A stretch of 64,000 bases of DNA from Nitzschia sp. DOCU1 (taxonomy: Eukaryota > Bacillariophyta > Bacillariophyceae > Bacillariales > Bacillariaceae), in NCBI GenBank assembly GCA_951394045.1, contig OX595997.1, positions 310,001-374,000 on the forward strand, in the 5' to 3' direction. The notes under the pieces are model-generated. The model made no database searches. It saw only the letters and a list, made by a program, of their open reading frames with translations, and was not told where the DNA came from. Below are positions 21,801-32,252 of this stretch, in pieces; positions within the stretch are counted from its first letter, which is position 1; each line of letters starts with the position of its first letter. The translations under genes and the position numbers were made by a program.

Positions 21801-22818
21801 ACTTGGATTCGTTCTCCAGCTGAGACCCCGACTCATTGACGAAAACATTTGAAATAAGCTGGGCTACTGCATCGTCTCGAGCCTGAGCCTTGTTAGGAAA
21901 TGGTCGACTTTTAACTTTGGATGGAATGGGTTGTCGAATTTCCATTTCGCAGACAATTCTCGTAGGCGATAACAAAAGCACTTCATCATCATCATTCGTC
22001 CTTTCAACGTCAACATAATCCCGATACAAAATATGTACTTTGCGAATGCCAGCTTGGTGCAACTGATGAACCCATCGAATTTTGGACAATTTCTGTCGTC
22101 GTTTCTCGAAGGATTTTCGGTTTTCGACAGGAGCGGGCGTTGGGGAGCTAGGAGCGACTGCCTGGTCTTGTAAAAAGAAGCTATCCTTTTTCTTTTGAAT
22201 TCCATTGGAGGATGATGTACGTAGATCATTAGGTATCCCTTTCTTGGCGAAAAGCTTGTACATCATTGCAAAAGCAGCACTTTTCTGGGCTTGTTTTTTA
22301 TTCTTGAAATAAATCCAACCATTTTGTCCCACAAAGTGCTCTCCAAGCCATTCCAACGTTAGATACTCGAGCTCTTTCAACTTGGGTGGTATTGTAGACT
22401 CCAAATCATCTTGGCCGCTGTTCTTTGTTGCATGCCGTACCAGCGACAGGGCAACAACGCTGCTGGTCGGGGTTTCTGAAATGGCTGGACATTGAAAGGT
22501 GCACTTCCAAACACGATTTCGTCTTGGTTCCATACCACCGACACGATAGTCAGTATAAGTAAAGCAGGCGGAAAATGAGCCCAAGAATCCTCTTTTTTGA
22601 GCGTACACTTGAAGGATTTGAATCAGATTATGGCCGGCAGTAGCGTCGCGATAGAGCCGCAGGATCTGCAACGCCTCGTCCATCAAGGAGTCGTCGGCTT
22701 CACCATCATCGCCACTGTCCCGTACTTGCCCCTCAACCTTGGCGGTCGCGGTCGATACATCATTGGGTATCGGGGGAGATCTTGATACAAACAGATCCTC
22801 CATCGTTTTTGTCGGCAA
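18871..22818 (-). CDS. Dicer-like protein without helicase, with PAZ-connector, tandem RNase III domains and two membrane-type segments
   Basis: One open frame of 1315 residues. N-terminal segments near 62-195 and 245-327 look like degenerate double-stranded RNA-binding or Dicer-dimer folds, each ending in a KKQAQKSAAFAMMYKL- or NKAQARDDAVAQLI-type helix. Two hydrophobic helices follow (about 592-612 and 629-648). Residues 710-800 resemble the end of a Dicer PAZ domain and the connector: TVAELIRLKYHVRL, LVPELVHVLPMP, ERYLIPIEVAIANRHKA. RNase III domain 1 starts at FERLEFLGDRVLNHFLM (854-870; E858, D862 present) and continues to SNVVESILGAVY (935-946), where Asn replaces the usual Asp. A second, degenerate RNase III-like unit (about 1095-1275) begins FFVGCTALELELSRDFF and contains a Dicer-like PSDLHLLNTCTLTHDVLAYILW helix pair region. 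No DExD helicase is present. It is likely a small-RNA-producing or dsRNA-binding enzyme, perhaps at a membrane. Confidence 0.8.
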   Translation of the reverse strand: MPTKTMEDLFVSRSPPIPNDVSTATAKVEGQVRDSGDDGEADDSLMDEALQILRLYRDATAGHNLIQILQVYAQKRGFLGSFSACFTYTDYRVGGMEPRRNRVWKCTFQCPAISETPTSSVVALSLVRHATKNSGQDDLESTIPPKLKELEYLTLEWLGEHFVGQNGWIYFKNKKQAQKSAAFAMMYKLFAKKGIPNDLRTSSSNGIQKKKDSFFLQDQAVAPSSPTPAPVENRKSFEKRRQKLSKIRWVHQLHQAGIRKVHILYRDYVDVERTNDDDEVLLLSPTRIVCEMEIRQPIPSKVKSRPFPNKAQARDDAVAQLISNVFVNESGSQLENESKSLQMASLANCDSETATILDELDKLLQCDQPLIHYRAELPSWTYWNASNAAAAREEMLLYEVILSCSAQDTFSSAISKRLNLVSDGAAAPQVTRIGLLLPICDELVDHDTGVALEFQCPFGGFQKSGDDFTSNGGSCLWVQFRKPQRLRLSTCDDDIDTAKHVRCRQQLLNDFYLICKDWKVYGLGRPLKAMREEAGPVNDKQRHYTFVPLVAKASDNSILSLSSNDQIDWQLMEKVVADERLPYLVATQACGSPYLFVALWTAILAATLVYTYATHDPIWGNALILLPLKTSMTLGGTMLLGILCWRLRLCTYQKRDDDMSNHFLSYRIRKNGLFVAAKNFYSAQNAHSRLVATNVGSRPRAPIGDLKKQASTVAELIRLKYHVRLRHPQLNFVLAHPLDKISDFNGLDRDEPWSCLKPALRLVPELVHVLPMPRDFLFAVGVAERYLIPIEVAIANRHKASMLKRRAMQIGDDVLQSPTKDEVPINRYNTNSAAFSAFERQLATATAVFPASRFERLEFLGDRVLNHFLMLNIFSQNNRLQWGHDELEEILSLAKKNHGLRKGALRAGLNRLIHAGIIPWREEHTDFPIPDSFLSNVVESILGAVYYQKEHGEDGYDPNTVGKMIVGIMERLRLPMPTNESGEWWFRGGSICLDMGYSFDQNFDLRERLEEGRRALEDSPQIKAILEEKVGQMISILTQGIPESDREEVRQRLQTRHASILLCVALFDTSLDGSDHMLNNDSACERLEPACLMRDSIFFVGCTALELELSRDFFRMYPEATPSDLHLLNTCTLTHDVLAYILWKNDLHRCLFDETPRGADKFLRAIAVSETVGNKLWQENDGWLLPGGSINYAERRNQSSVLNKARPKATIPKNASPKYPGLVGGRLFGSREKLDLTIVDDWQFSFKCIIGSLVLILGIDTTWSVMIRPLLEELMLISPEEYRTHFGEMSSICQNYQRGNTNCLGVTVKDSSKRL

Positions 22819-23290
22819 AGGTCATTCTGACAAGAAACGATGCGGCGCCGATCCGATCCGAAACGGAAAAGATACTCGAATCTTCCCGATAGACTAAAAC
22901 GACTTCTGGATTCTCTTCCCTGCGAGGCAATGCGCGAACGACGACGGACCTACCAGGTACGGCACACGTCATCGGGAGTCACAGTCAGTCCATATGCAAC
23001 TTCGCACGAACCAGTGAACGCCGTACTATCGTAATGTGGCGAAGACACGACAAATCGTGTGACACGCTGGACAAGGAAAAAGAACAAAGGATATTTATTG
23101 AATGGAAGGCGGAAGAACATACCGCCAGATCATGAACTTTTCCTTCTATCCACACATCGACACGATGCAAGATCCGTTGGCCGCTCAGCTGTTTTTCAAG
23201 ATCTTATTACACAAATCCAACATTCGGTCACCGTTTCGTCCGGAGACATATTTCAACCACCAAGCTGAAAAAGAAACATCAGACAACATC
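22819..23290. other. Divergent promoter region of Dicer-like and FakA/DegV-like genes
   Basis: The two genes start outward from here. A frame continuous with the + strand gene opens at 23102, but it encodes no recognised domain before the ATG at 23291. Confidence 0.45.
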
Positions 23291-25759
23291 ATGACTGCTA
23301 GTAGTACTCCTTTAGAAGAAGAGATTACGGAAGAAGACATTTGCAATCACTTTGGAGAAACCGAAGAAGAAGAGGATGCGGCGGCTTCAACAGAGCCTCA
23401 CTTGATCGACTCTAGCGTGGACAAGGGTCGTCGTTTGTCTCGTCAATCATACGAGTGGTTTCAAAAAGAAACAAACTTGCAAGTCGGACTTTTACCACAA
23501 GAAGAAGTTACACGTATCTCTCGCCGTCGAAGTAGTGGTTTGATTGGTGCCAATGGGGAATTGCGAGATGACTTTATCGCTAAACGACAGAGCATCAACA
23601 AACCCGTTCTCTTTCAGCAACTGCGTTCGATTCCGCTATTGGCAGACTTGACTGCCGCCAAGCAGATTGTAGAGGTGGATGGAAGCGTTTTGACGCAATT
23701 GATTGTCAGTGGCTATGCAAAAATGAGTACTAAAATTGATGAACTCAACAAGATCAACGTCTTTCCTATTGCCGACGGTACGTGATGTGATGTGCCTAAC
23801 AATCACAAGAATCACGACAAGAAGTCTCAACCGCTTGTTCTCTCTTTACCAAATAGGCGACACGGGTGCCAACATGAAGGTTTGCTTAAAGTTGCCAGCT
23901 CGCAACTTGGTATTGGATCCATCGCCCTCTATTCTGGCGGTATCTTCCAACATGGCCGCCGATGTCTTGTTGAACGGACAGGGAAATTCTGGAACGATTC
24001 TCAGTCACTTTTTTGTCAGTCTAGCCGAAGAATGTCGCACTTGGGGCAAAGCATCCTTGGGAGTAAATGAATTTGCAAAAGTGCTGGCTCTAGTCGGAGG
24101 CAAAATGAGCTAACAGTCGGAGGCAAAATGAGCAGCACGGCCGTTCCCAATCCAGTCGAAGGCACCCTATTGTCGGTATGTCGGGATGCCTGCCAAGGCC
24201 TGGAAGCCAAAGCACCTTTTCAAAATGTGCATCATCTTTTGGAGACTTGGAATGCTCTAGCGCAAGAAGAACTCCGCCAAACGCCGTCGAAACTCATTGT
24301 GGACGGTGTCAAAGTCTTGGAAAAGGCAGGTGTGGTCGATTCCGGTGCGCAAGGCTTTGTCTATTGTATCGAGGGCATGTATTTGGCGGCCCTCGGTCAA
24401 CTTCCGGGAGCCTTGGATGCGACCATTTTTCAACCCGCACAGGTGGCTGGGGGCGATGAAGCGGCCGCTTCCTTGCATGTCGATCATACCGTCACCGATT
24501 CTAAATTCCAATACTGTACCGAAGGAGTCGTTCTTCTCAAAGACGGACTCACCCAGAAGGATGTTTTGGAGGCCATTATGAATGATGCCGAGCTCGGAGA
24601 TTCCGTTGCCTGTGTCGGTGCCCCGGCCAAGGAAGGAGGTGATATGGTCAAGATCCATATTCATTCCAACGATCCGCAGAAAGTTGTCGACAAGATGCTT
24701 CCTTTTAGTCGTGACCCGATTCTGAAAAAGGAGAAGGTCGAAGACATGTGGGCCATGAAAGACCTAGCCCATCATGATGATGAGGATGACATGTATGATA
24801 TGATGGCTGACGCCAAATTCACCATTGTCGGTCTGTGTGACATGGTGCTTCCTCCGTCGGCCAAGTCGCCCGACAACTTTACACTGCCCGTCTTTTTGGT
24901 CCCGTCCTCGACACAAGAACCTCTCGATACTCGTTTCATGTCCGATTCTGAAACTTGCAACGCGCTCAATTGCCAACGTCATAAGCATACTGCCATTCGA
25001 TACACCACGGCGGCGTCGAATCCCATGCAAATCAAAATCGAATTGTTGGGGGCCTTGTCGAGAGGCTTACCAGTATTGGTCTTCTTAATGTCCAAAGACA
25101 AGCGCATCAGTGCTTTGGGTCGCAATGCCATGGCTGCCATCTCCATGCTTTCCAAAGAGCAACAAGATCTGATCAAAGTTATGGTTCATGGCTGGGGTTT
25201 ATACGAAGCCCCATTTCTTCTAAAGGCCATGGATTGTGGACGCGCGGCCAAGACTATTGATGAGACCTACGACATTGTTCAACAAATGGTGGATCAAAAC
25301 TTTATCTTTGCAAGCTTTGCTTCGAGCGCTACTGTCAAGAAACTCTTGGCTTGGCGTCCCGGACTCTTTCCGGAAGGCTTTACGGTGGAAAGTGATAACG
25401 ACTTTTTTGCCTTTGGAGTAGATCCTGTGATCCGCACCACTCCCCTGTCGGAATTTCAAAAGGCGGGATCATTGTTTCAAGTCAAGAATCGAGCCGCTAA
25501 TTTGGAAGCACTCGAAGATGCAGAAGTTGCACGCATTTTGGCGCACTTGAAACCTGACCAGTCGGTGGCCGATCTTGTAGTACCATGTTGCGGTCGACCC
25601 GATTATGGCCCCCGCATGGTAGACAAGTTGATCAAGGCTGGAGTTCCTCTCACGGGCAAGCCTCCGTTGGTTTTTAACATGGGATTCTTGAGTCTGGCAA
25701 CTTCGAGTTGGGGCGAGTATCAATTGTTTTATACTATTGAACCAAGACAAGAAGTATGA
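23291..25759 (+). CDS. DAK2/FakA-like plus DegV-like fusion protein, frame broken by a 23-bp duplication
   Basis: Exon 1 is 23291-23777 and exon 2 starts at 23857 after a 79-nt intron. The junction recreates FPIADGDTGANM, the DhaL/DAK2 nucleotide-binding motif of FakA-type fatty-acid kinases. GQGNSGTILSHFF follows, the second phosphate/Mg site. The frame then stops at 24113 because a 19-bp word at 24092-24110 is repeated at 24115-24133 (period 23). From 24128 the frame continues with NPVEGTLLSVCRDA, the next conserved DAK2 motif, then a FakA-like middle region and a C-terminal DegV-like part (about 25030-25759: GALSRGLPVLVFLMSKDKR, PLVFNMGFLSLATS). Family members phosphorylate fatty acids bound to DegV/FakB proteins. 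Either this allele is broken or the duplication is a sequencing or assembly artefact. An upstream ATG at 23102 is also in frame. Confidence 0.8.
24092..24133 (+). repeat. Short tandem duplication (period 23) disrupting the DAK2 frame
   Basis: The 19-bp word AGTCGGAGGCAAAATGAGC occurs at 24092-24110 and again at 24115-24133. The 23-base offset shifts the frame by two and brings in TAA at 24111-24113. A GT...AG reading of the repeat would remove 24 bases and would not restore the frame. Confidence 0.9.
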
Positions 25760-25872
25760 AGGAGAACGTGAAGGTATGCAGACGACGAGTAGATTGACCC
25801 AATCCTACTAGCACTAGTACGATGACTACCGGTAGGTACCGGTCGTAGTAATTCGGAAGACTTCCCACCGTA

Positions 25873-25903
25873 GGGTAATTACCCTTTTAAAGGGTAATTA
25901 CCC
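25873..25903. repeat. Two GGGTAATTACCC palindromes, 19 bp apart start to start
   Basis: Each 12-bp unit is its own reverse complement, and the pair with the TTTTAAA spacer between them can also fold on itself. A third exact copy is at 27520-27531. Confidence 0.85.
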
Positions 25904-26627
25904 TTCACCCTGCTCTCTGAAAACGATGACCATTGGGAATGACTTCCCCCGTTTAGAGGATAGCGCTGGATTCGTCAAACTGTGACGAATCCAATGGTGT
26001 AGAGAAACTGGCATGTTGCAGTGGGCCTTCCGAAGCTATGGGCCGTGCAATTTTGTTGCTCTCTCGCACGGTCACCTCGCGCATCGACTGAATTGAGACT
26101 CTGATCGGGGAATTGGGGAACTGCTACTCTCGAACTATAAAAGATAGGAAATGAATAGAAGCACATCCTTAATCTACTCTTGTAGAGCAATATTTTGATG
26201 TATAGGTTGTTTTATAGATTTCAGTATTGCGATAGCTAGGAGGGCACAAAGCCTGCACGTGTGACGGAAAAACCATGAAATCAGTTCCCATCCTTGTTTT
26301 GCATTTCCACTTGGACAAAGTGTCTTCTGACAAAAACAACACAACTGATGGTTCCAGGGATGTAACTGCAATATGTCCTGACTCTTAGTTGACGCCCACA
26401 ACACTTCCTCCGGGCATAACGACCCCGACACGTTTCCAAAATGCACTCGTTCATTTGTAGACATAAAAGCTATAATCCAATCCAACACCAGCCCCCATCA
26501 CATGAAACCCCTTCCCCTAGTCATTTTGTTTGTTGGCCAAGGGCGATATGATGTTTTTGACATCATAACTCATGAAGAACAGCTCGAAAAGGTGGATTGT
26601 TGTTGAAAATTCTTGCCACTGAGTGTG

Positions 26628-26653
26628 GTGGAGCCCATTATTTCGGGCTCCAC
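26628..26653. repeat. Hairpin: 9-bp perfect stem, 8-nt loop
   Basis: GTGGAGCCC at 26628-26636 pairs with GGGCTCCAC at 26645-26653. Confidence 0.75.
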
Positions 26654-26704
26654 TCCCCTTTCTAACGCAAATAATACCATGCCCCAGCTCCCAGCTACTT
26701 CCAT

Positions 26705-26760
26705 GACTGTCCCTGATGGTTGTGGGACAGTTTCAGGGGCGGTGAACCATGGGGACAGTC
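26705..26760. repeat. Imperfect long hairpin
   Basis: GACTGTCCC (26705-26713) pairs with GGGACAGTC (26752-26760). Inside it, ATGGTT (26716-26721) pairs with AACCAT (26745-26750), leaving a small asymmetric bulge and a loop of about 23 nt. Confidence 0.75.
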
Positions 26761-28163
26761 GTTCACAGTCGCCAAGTTCATCAGGGCCTGAGTATCCTTG
26801 GCTGCCAGCATTCTTTCTACGGCCTTTCTTCCTCCACTGAAGTTCAATGCTGCTCGTGGAAACAAATAGGATCAAAAAGAGCCCGTCAATGGGGCCCTTG
26901 TTTTGAATTACCACCAACTTTCCACCAACTTTCCAGCAAAAACAGCGATATTGGGGAACACATCATTTGGCACTTTCCTTGGCTTTTCCACCCATCAAAC
27001 GCAAGCCAAACAAGCCAGACGACTTATAACCACCATCTGGTTGATTGTTACCTCCCCCTGATGTTGACAGATGGGTGGAGAATCCTTGAACATAGCCAAA
27101 ATGATGGCCTCAATGCCCATGGTCTTCTTCGGACAGAGCCCATTTTTTAATGATGCGCGCAAAATTTTTCATCACGACAGCTGCCAAAATGTATCACCAG
27201 TACAAGTGCAGGAGGCCAAACTGCAAGCAAATGACAAGGACTTATTGCATTTGTTCTGTGGGTGAGTGGATGTGCAGTGCATGCTACCGAATTCATGTTC
27301 TGGAGGTAGCTACTGTAGAATGAAAGTCGTAGGTGAATTACCCCTTTTCGTCTTCGTCAAAAACTCGTGACTTTCGAACAGCCATTCGGATGCTTCTGTT
27401 CATGCGATTTCCTCCGTTCTTTTTGCAGTAGTCTTGTCGAGAGTCATACCTACATTTCTATATATACAGATCTGAGTATTTTTCATATTTAGATGGTGAT
27501 CGGTTTTGCGGGGAATGAAGGGTAATTACCCTTTTTCCTATGGCGAACATCCGAATTACATATGCGGTATTTCGATACCACCATATTAAAGATAGCGGGG
27601 GCATAGCAAAACCATTGTGAATGCATGCGCAATGAGAAGCCACGTCGATTAAAAAAGCTTTGTCCGGCGGATGATTTTGATCTATTAGGCCCAAATGGCA
27701 TGGCAGCGCCAATTTTAAATATGGGCTGGAAGATCGCGAAGTCATTACTGGCACATTACTAACTTTGAGAGAACCGTTTCGAACGAACGACCAATCTCAT
27801 CACTAAGTACTGTATCTAATAAGGCCCAGCCTTGCAGCACTCTCTTTCGATGACCCCGAGTTTCGGGACTTTGTCCGTGTTCGCCAGTACCGGTATTAGC
27901 GTTTGCACTCGCATCCATGTTGCCGGATTCTTTCTTTGTGCTTTTTGTGTTGAGACATTCAATTCACTCTTCTACTACTGTAGAGTTTTGTCGTCCTGCA
28001 TCTTTTGCTGCTTCTGTTGCATGCTACATACATCATCGCCGAGAGTGCGTAACTGTGAAGTGTGAAGAATCATCACTAGCGTAGCAGCATCGTATTCTGG
28101 TTGCTTGGCAGAACTATTCGTATCAGAGGTCCTTCTAAGCAGAAAACACACACGAGATTCACC

Positions 28164-31100
28164 ATGACAAAAGGTTGCTTGCCTCTTCGAGTCACGACAG
28201 GCTTGTGCTTGTTCTTGACATTGACATTACCTGGCATGGCTGCGGCCCAGGACGAACTCCGCGATTATCGCGTCCAAGACTTGCTCTCGTGTAGCTTGAC
28301 TTCGTATGAAATTTCTCTCTTGGGACCGGAGGATGTCTTGGAGCCATGCCTGATTTACAATATCCGGCCAGTCAGTGGAGCTGGAGCGTCCGCCTTGGAG
28401 AATAATTCGACGTCGGTAATTCCATTGGTCCAAGTCACGCCCTCGAATTGTGGTAATGGCCGGGATGGAGCCGTCACGGCGGTGCAGAAACTCAATGCGG
28501 ATTCCGGAGGTCAAGGCGTTGCGATTGGCTTTTACCAGGATCACTTTGTGCAATTCACTCTGACCAGTGTGATTGCTGGTAATCCAGCTGCACTCTCTGA
28601 AGAAGAATATAATCGCCGCCATGATCAATTGTTACGTTCCTTGCTCGAAACGACCGGAGCTCCGTACATTGTTGGAAGCTGTTCCTTTGCTTCCGAGGTC
28701 GAGAAAGGACCGGCGAATGATTATCAAGCCATTGTCTTGACGCAAGTGGGTCCACCCGGATTTTATCTGCCAGAGAACTCGAATCCCTATGTGTTTGGAT
28801 TTCATATTGACAGTGATACCTATCCCTTGCCCAATGTCCAAAGTTTGGATTTTTTGGCCGTCGAACCATCCAAAATTCCGATCCGAGTCATTTATCGTAA
28901 CAAGTCGGAATTTTTTTATTCCACCTGCCAATCGGCCATTGATCGGTTGACCGATTTAGGATTTACCGATCTCAAGGCGATTTTGTACGATCATTCTAGT
29001 GATGAAGATGGGGACGGTGATATCAATCAATTTGATGTGGACTTTTTACAAGGTTTGGCGGATGAAGCCTGTCCCTTTCACATGACACATGCGGCAGACG
29101 AAGAATTCCATCCTGCCATTTTTGTGTGTACCTTGACGGAACATGACATTTTATTGGCGCGATGGTTGGAAACGGGATGTCGTCCCATGAGTTTGTGGGT
29201 GACAGCGTCCACGTGGGGATGGGCAGATACACATCCCGATCAAATTCCGTATTTTCAAGGAGGTGGTCAATGGCATGAAAACTTTGATTATAGTGATGCT
29301 TACTTTGAGAGTGGAAAACAACTCTTACAAGCCAATCAAGCCGTCTTTGGCTATTTGGGAAATTACGATCAAGTCGTGAGCTATGCGATTCCGGTCTTGT
29401 TTGCTCAGCACTTGCAGGCCGCGTATCGTGTGACCGATGTTCCGACTCCCTTGGAGGATTTTGCCGATCCTGACGGTCGGGAACGATTGCGTCGGGCCAT
29501 GTTGGTATTAAATGTGGAGACGATTTTCGGACCTGTTGTCTTTAATGAAAATCAACGGAATATTGGACGAGGTGCGGCAGGTACACAATGGTTGCCAATG
29601 GATGAGGCGGATCCCAGTGTCTTTCGCAATGCTTTAGTTTCGCCCTTTTTGCAAGCCGAGGCATCTACGGTTGTACCGGCGGCGAGTGCCATGCCGTGTG
29701 AGGCGGGAAGCTTTGCCAATTCCACGGCGAGGAACGAGTCTGGGTCCCTTTTGTCGAATGGATGCATGGCTTGTCCAGTCGATACGTATACACTGGAACC
29801 ATCGCAGGTCTCGGAATGCATGATCTGTCCAGGGGGAAGTGGAACGGATGGTCTAGTTGGATCAGATCAATGTTTCGTGTACGAAGACAATTTGTTGAGT
29901 CCTGGCATTCTTGCCTTTGGGTATGTAGCTTCTGCAATTACTTACATTTTGGCGATTGGATTTATGCTTTGGATGATTTGGAATCGAAATGATCCAGTTG
30001 TGAAGGTCTCCCAGGTGGAATTCTTGGCCTTGATTTGTATTGGAGCAATGATATCGTCGACGACAGTCATTGTCCTGAGTCTCCAAGCAGGACTCGGCGA
30101 AGATACGTCAGCGGCCTCGGCGGGATGTATGGCCGCTCCTTTTTTGTACTCCATTGGATGGGTCTTGCAGTATTCTAGTCTGAGCGCCAAGACATATCGA
30201 TTGTATCAAACTATGATGAGTACGAAGCGTATGAAACGGGTGACGGTCACTGCACTTCATACATTGCCGATTGTGGTTTTCTGCCTATTGGTTGATGTTG
30301 TTATTGTTACTGTTTGGACGGTCAAGTCTCCCTTAGTGGTAAGTTTTTGGAAACTGGTAGAAATTGCAATGGATTGGATAAGCCAGATGGACTCACGGCC
30401 TGTGCCGTTGCAAAACTTAGTACGAAAGAGTGGAAACTGGTAGGGAAATCGACGAAGAAGATGGCATTGTGACGATCAGTACTGTTGGCCGGTGTGTCTC
30501 GAGCGATGGCGAATTTTGGCAATATGCCGGCCCCCTACTGGGATTCCATGTCTTGCTCGTCGTTGTCACCAATTTTGTGTTGTGTAACGTTCGAGACATT
30601 GCGGATCGATACCAAGAACAAAAATATGTTGCCATGGCATCTGCTTTGATGTTGGAGATCTTGGTCGTGGGAATTCCCGTTTTGGTGTCGGTCAAGGATA
30701 GTGCGGAGGCCACGTTCATCGTTTTGACCGCGATTATAGCCTTGGATGACATTGGTAAGTGGCGGCTGTGTCCGGAATGTTGTTCCGGCAGAATCCTTCC
30801 AACCGCTTGTCGCCCTCTCGTGTATGTTTTTAGCCATTCTCTGCTGCATCTTTGGGCCAAAGATTCAGTTTCAACGTAAGGGTCTACAAGAAGGTGTTCA
30901 ATTCGGTGAATCAATCATGCGAGAATCCCACAAACGAGCATCCATGCGCGAATATTCGCGACGAAGTTTTCTCAGTCAGAACTCGGCAGCAGCTAATGCC
31001 TATGAAAGCAGCGGAGGCCATTCCCCGGAACAGCAAAATTCTTCTAACATGGCGGAATCATTTACTGACCGCGATGACGACCAACGCGTCAATAGCAACA

Positions 31101-31771
31101 AAAGAAGAGATTCTTTTACAAACCGAATTACGGCAGGGGATTCCAACAAGCCTTTTTGGTCCCGTCATACTGATTCCAGCGCTGTGGAGAGTATTGCCGA
31201 AGAAACATCAGAGGATTTGCTCAAAGAGCTAGGGGACTCGGGGAGAAGGTCGGATGACTCTTCTACATTTGACAAGCAAAACAAACAATCTCAAAGATCG
31301 TCAAATGGCTACATGATGACACCAGCTGGAATGGTTGACACCCAAAAATATGCCACCGATATGCTAAATAAGCCTTCCAGTAGCGAGCTATCCTCGGGCG
31401 ATTCGGCAAAATCTCCCGGTCAACCTGTTTTCGATCCCGAAAAGGCCATGCAAGAGCAAAACCGCATGATGGAAATGACCATGAAGCTCATGCAGGACCA
31501 CGAGCGAATGATGAAGGCTACAGCTGAGATTATGAATGAACACAAACGATTGAAGCAGGAACTTGAGGAAACCAAGCAAACCACCATCATGCCGGTGGCC
31601 TCGAAACAAGCGGCGACCAACGCAATGGCGCAGACGGAACAAAGTGTGCCTTTGAAGACTCTGGACGAACCTTCTATCGAAAAGTCCAAGGTTGCACATG
31701 CCAATTCGGAAGTCACACGCGTGACTGAGGATGGATCCGATTCCTCAAATGAAGCCACCCAGCCACCGTGA
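28164..31771 (+). CDS. Class C (GABA-B receptor-like) GPCR with ligand-binding ectodomain and long coiled-coil tail (3 exons)
   Basis: The exons are 28164-30338, 30421-30754 and 30834-31771, with introns of 82 and 79 nt, giving 1148 residues. The ATG at 28164 (TTCACCATG) starts a signal peptide, LCLFLTLTLPGMAAAQ. The ectodomain of about 560 residues has periplasmic-binding-protein-like alternation and a late Cys-rich segment (CEAGSF...CMACPVDTY...CMICPGG) just before the membrane, as in class C receptors. The seven helices run from GILAFGYVASAITYILAI to LTAIIALDDIAILCCIFGPK, where the second splice site falls. VLQYSSLSAKTYRLYQ and IFGPKIQFQR are typical of GABA-B-like helix 3 and the end of helix 7. 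The cytosolic tail of about 300 residues is Ser/Asp-rich with a Met/Glu/Lys coiled coil near its end. The ligand is unknown. An in-frame ATG at 28101 is less likely. Confidence 0.88.
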
Positions 31772-32246
31772 ACTGCATATAATATACCAGCGAATGAGAT
31801 TCCCGGCCCTTCGAACGCTTGCCGTTGTCCCACAGGAAGAAAACGGGGCGGCATGCCGGCGACGGGTTGTTCAACGACCACAATCGCATGTTCCGGGGAT
31901 GTCTCTGTCCCCTTCCAAAGATGGAGCGGTTTTCAAACCGAGTGCGCAGCAGGATCTAGGACTTTTGATGGGACAGGGTTCACTCTCGATTTCCAAACCG
32001 TTGTTTGCTGTCCCGCGATTTGTATTGTGTACACTAAATTAGCGTCCCAATGAAGCTTTGGGTTTTTGATGGATTGATTCCTTCAGCATGCCGTGCAGTG
32101 GAGTTGGATCATTAAATCAGCCAGATGACTCTTGCCAGCCCAATCAAGCTGTGGTGGTACCATGAGACGGCTTTTGAATCTGCTGGAGGAGTCATTTTGA
32201 CGATAAGAGGGATGAGAAAACAACAGTGATTTCCACTATTGTTGTG
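31772..32246. other. Intergenic to the left of the retroelement, no gene seen
   Basis: These 475 bp are the host flank left of the insertion. No domain-bearing frame is present. Confidence 0.5.
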
Positions 32247-32252
32247 GTTGAC

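Larger units (their letters stand above)
25760..28163. other. Large gene-free region rich in palindromes
   Basis: No supported gene lies in these 2.4 kb. It holds three exact GGGTAATTACCC palindromes (25873-25884, 25892-25903, 27520-27531), a CTACCGGTAG palindrome (25826-25835), two hairpin-forming segments (26628-26653, 26705-26760), and a 12-bp doublet CCACCAACTTTC near 26911-26934. A minus-strand open frame at 26570-26917 has no domain I can name. The pattern would suit a decayed mobile element, but no terminal structure is proven. Confidence 0.5.

Noticed and set aside
24093..24116. A 24-nt GT...AG intron that would remove the duplicated sequence
   Set aside because: Too short for a spliceosomal intron, and removing 24 bases does not restore the reading frame (23 would be needed).
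26570..26917. Minus-strand open frame of 115 codons that could be a decayed transposase
   Set aside because: No catalytic motif or recognisable domain; frames upstream are broken by stops. Left as part of the gene-free region.
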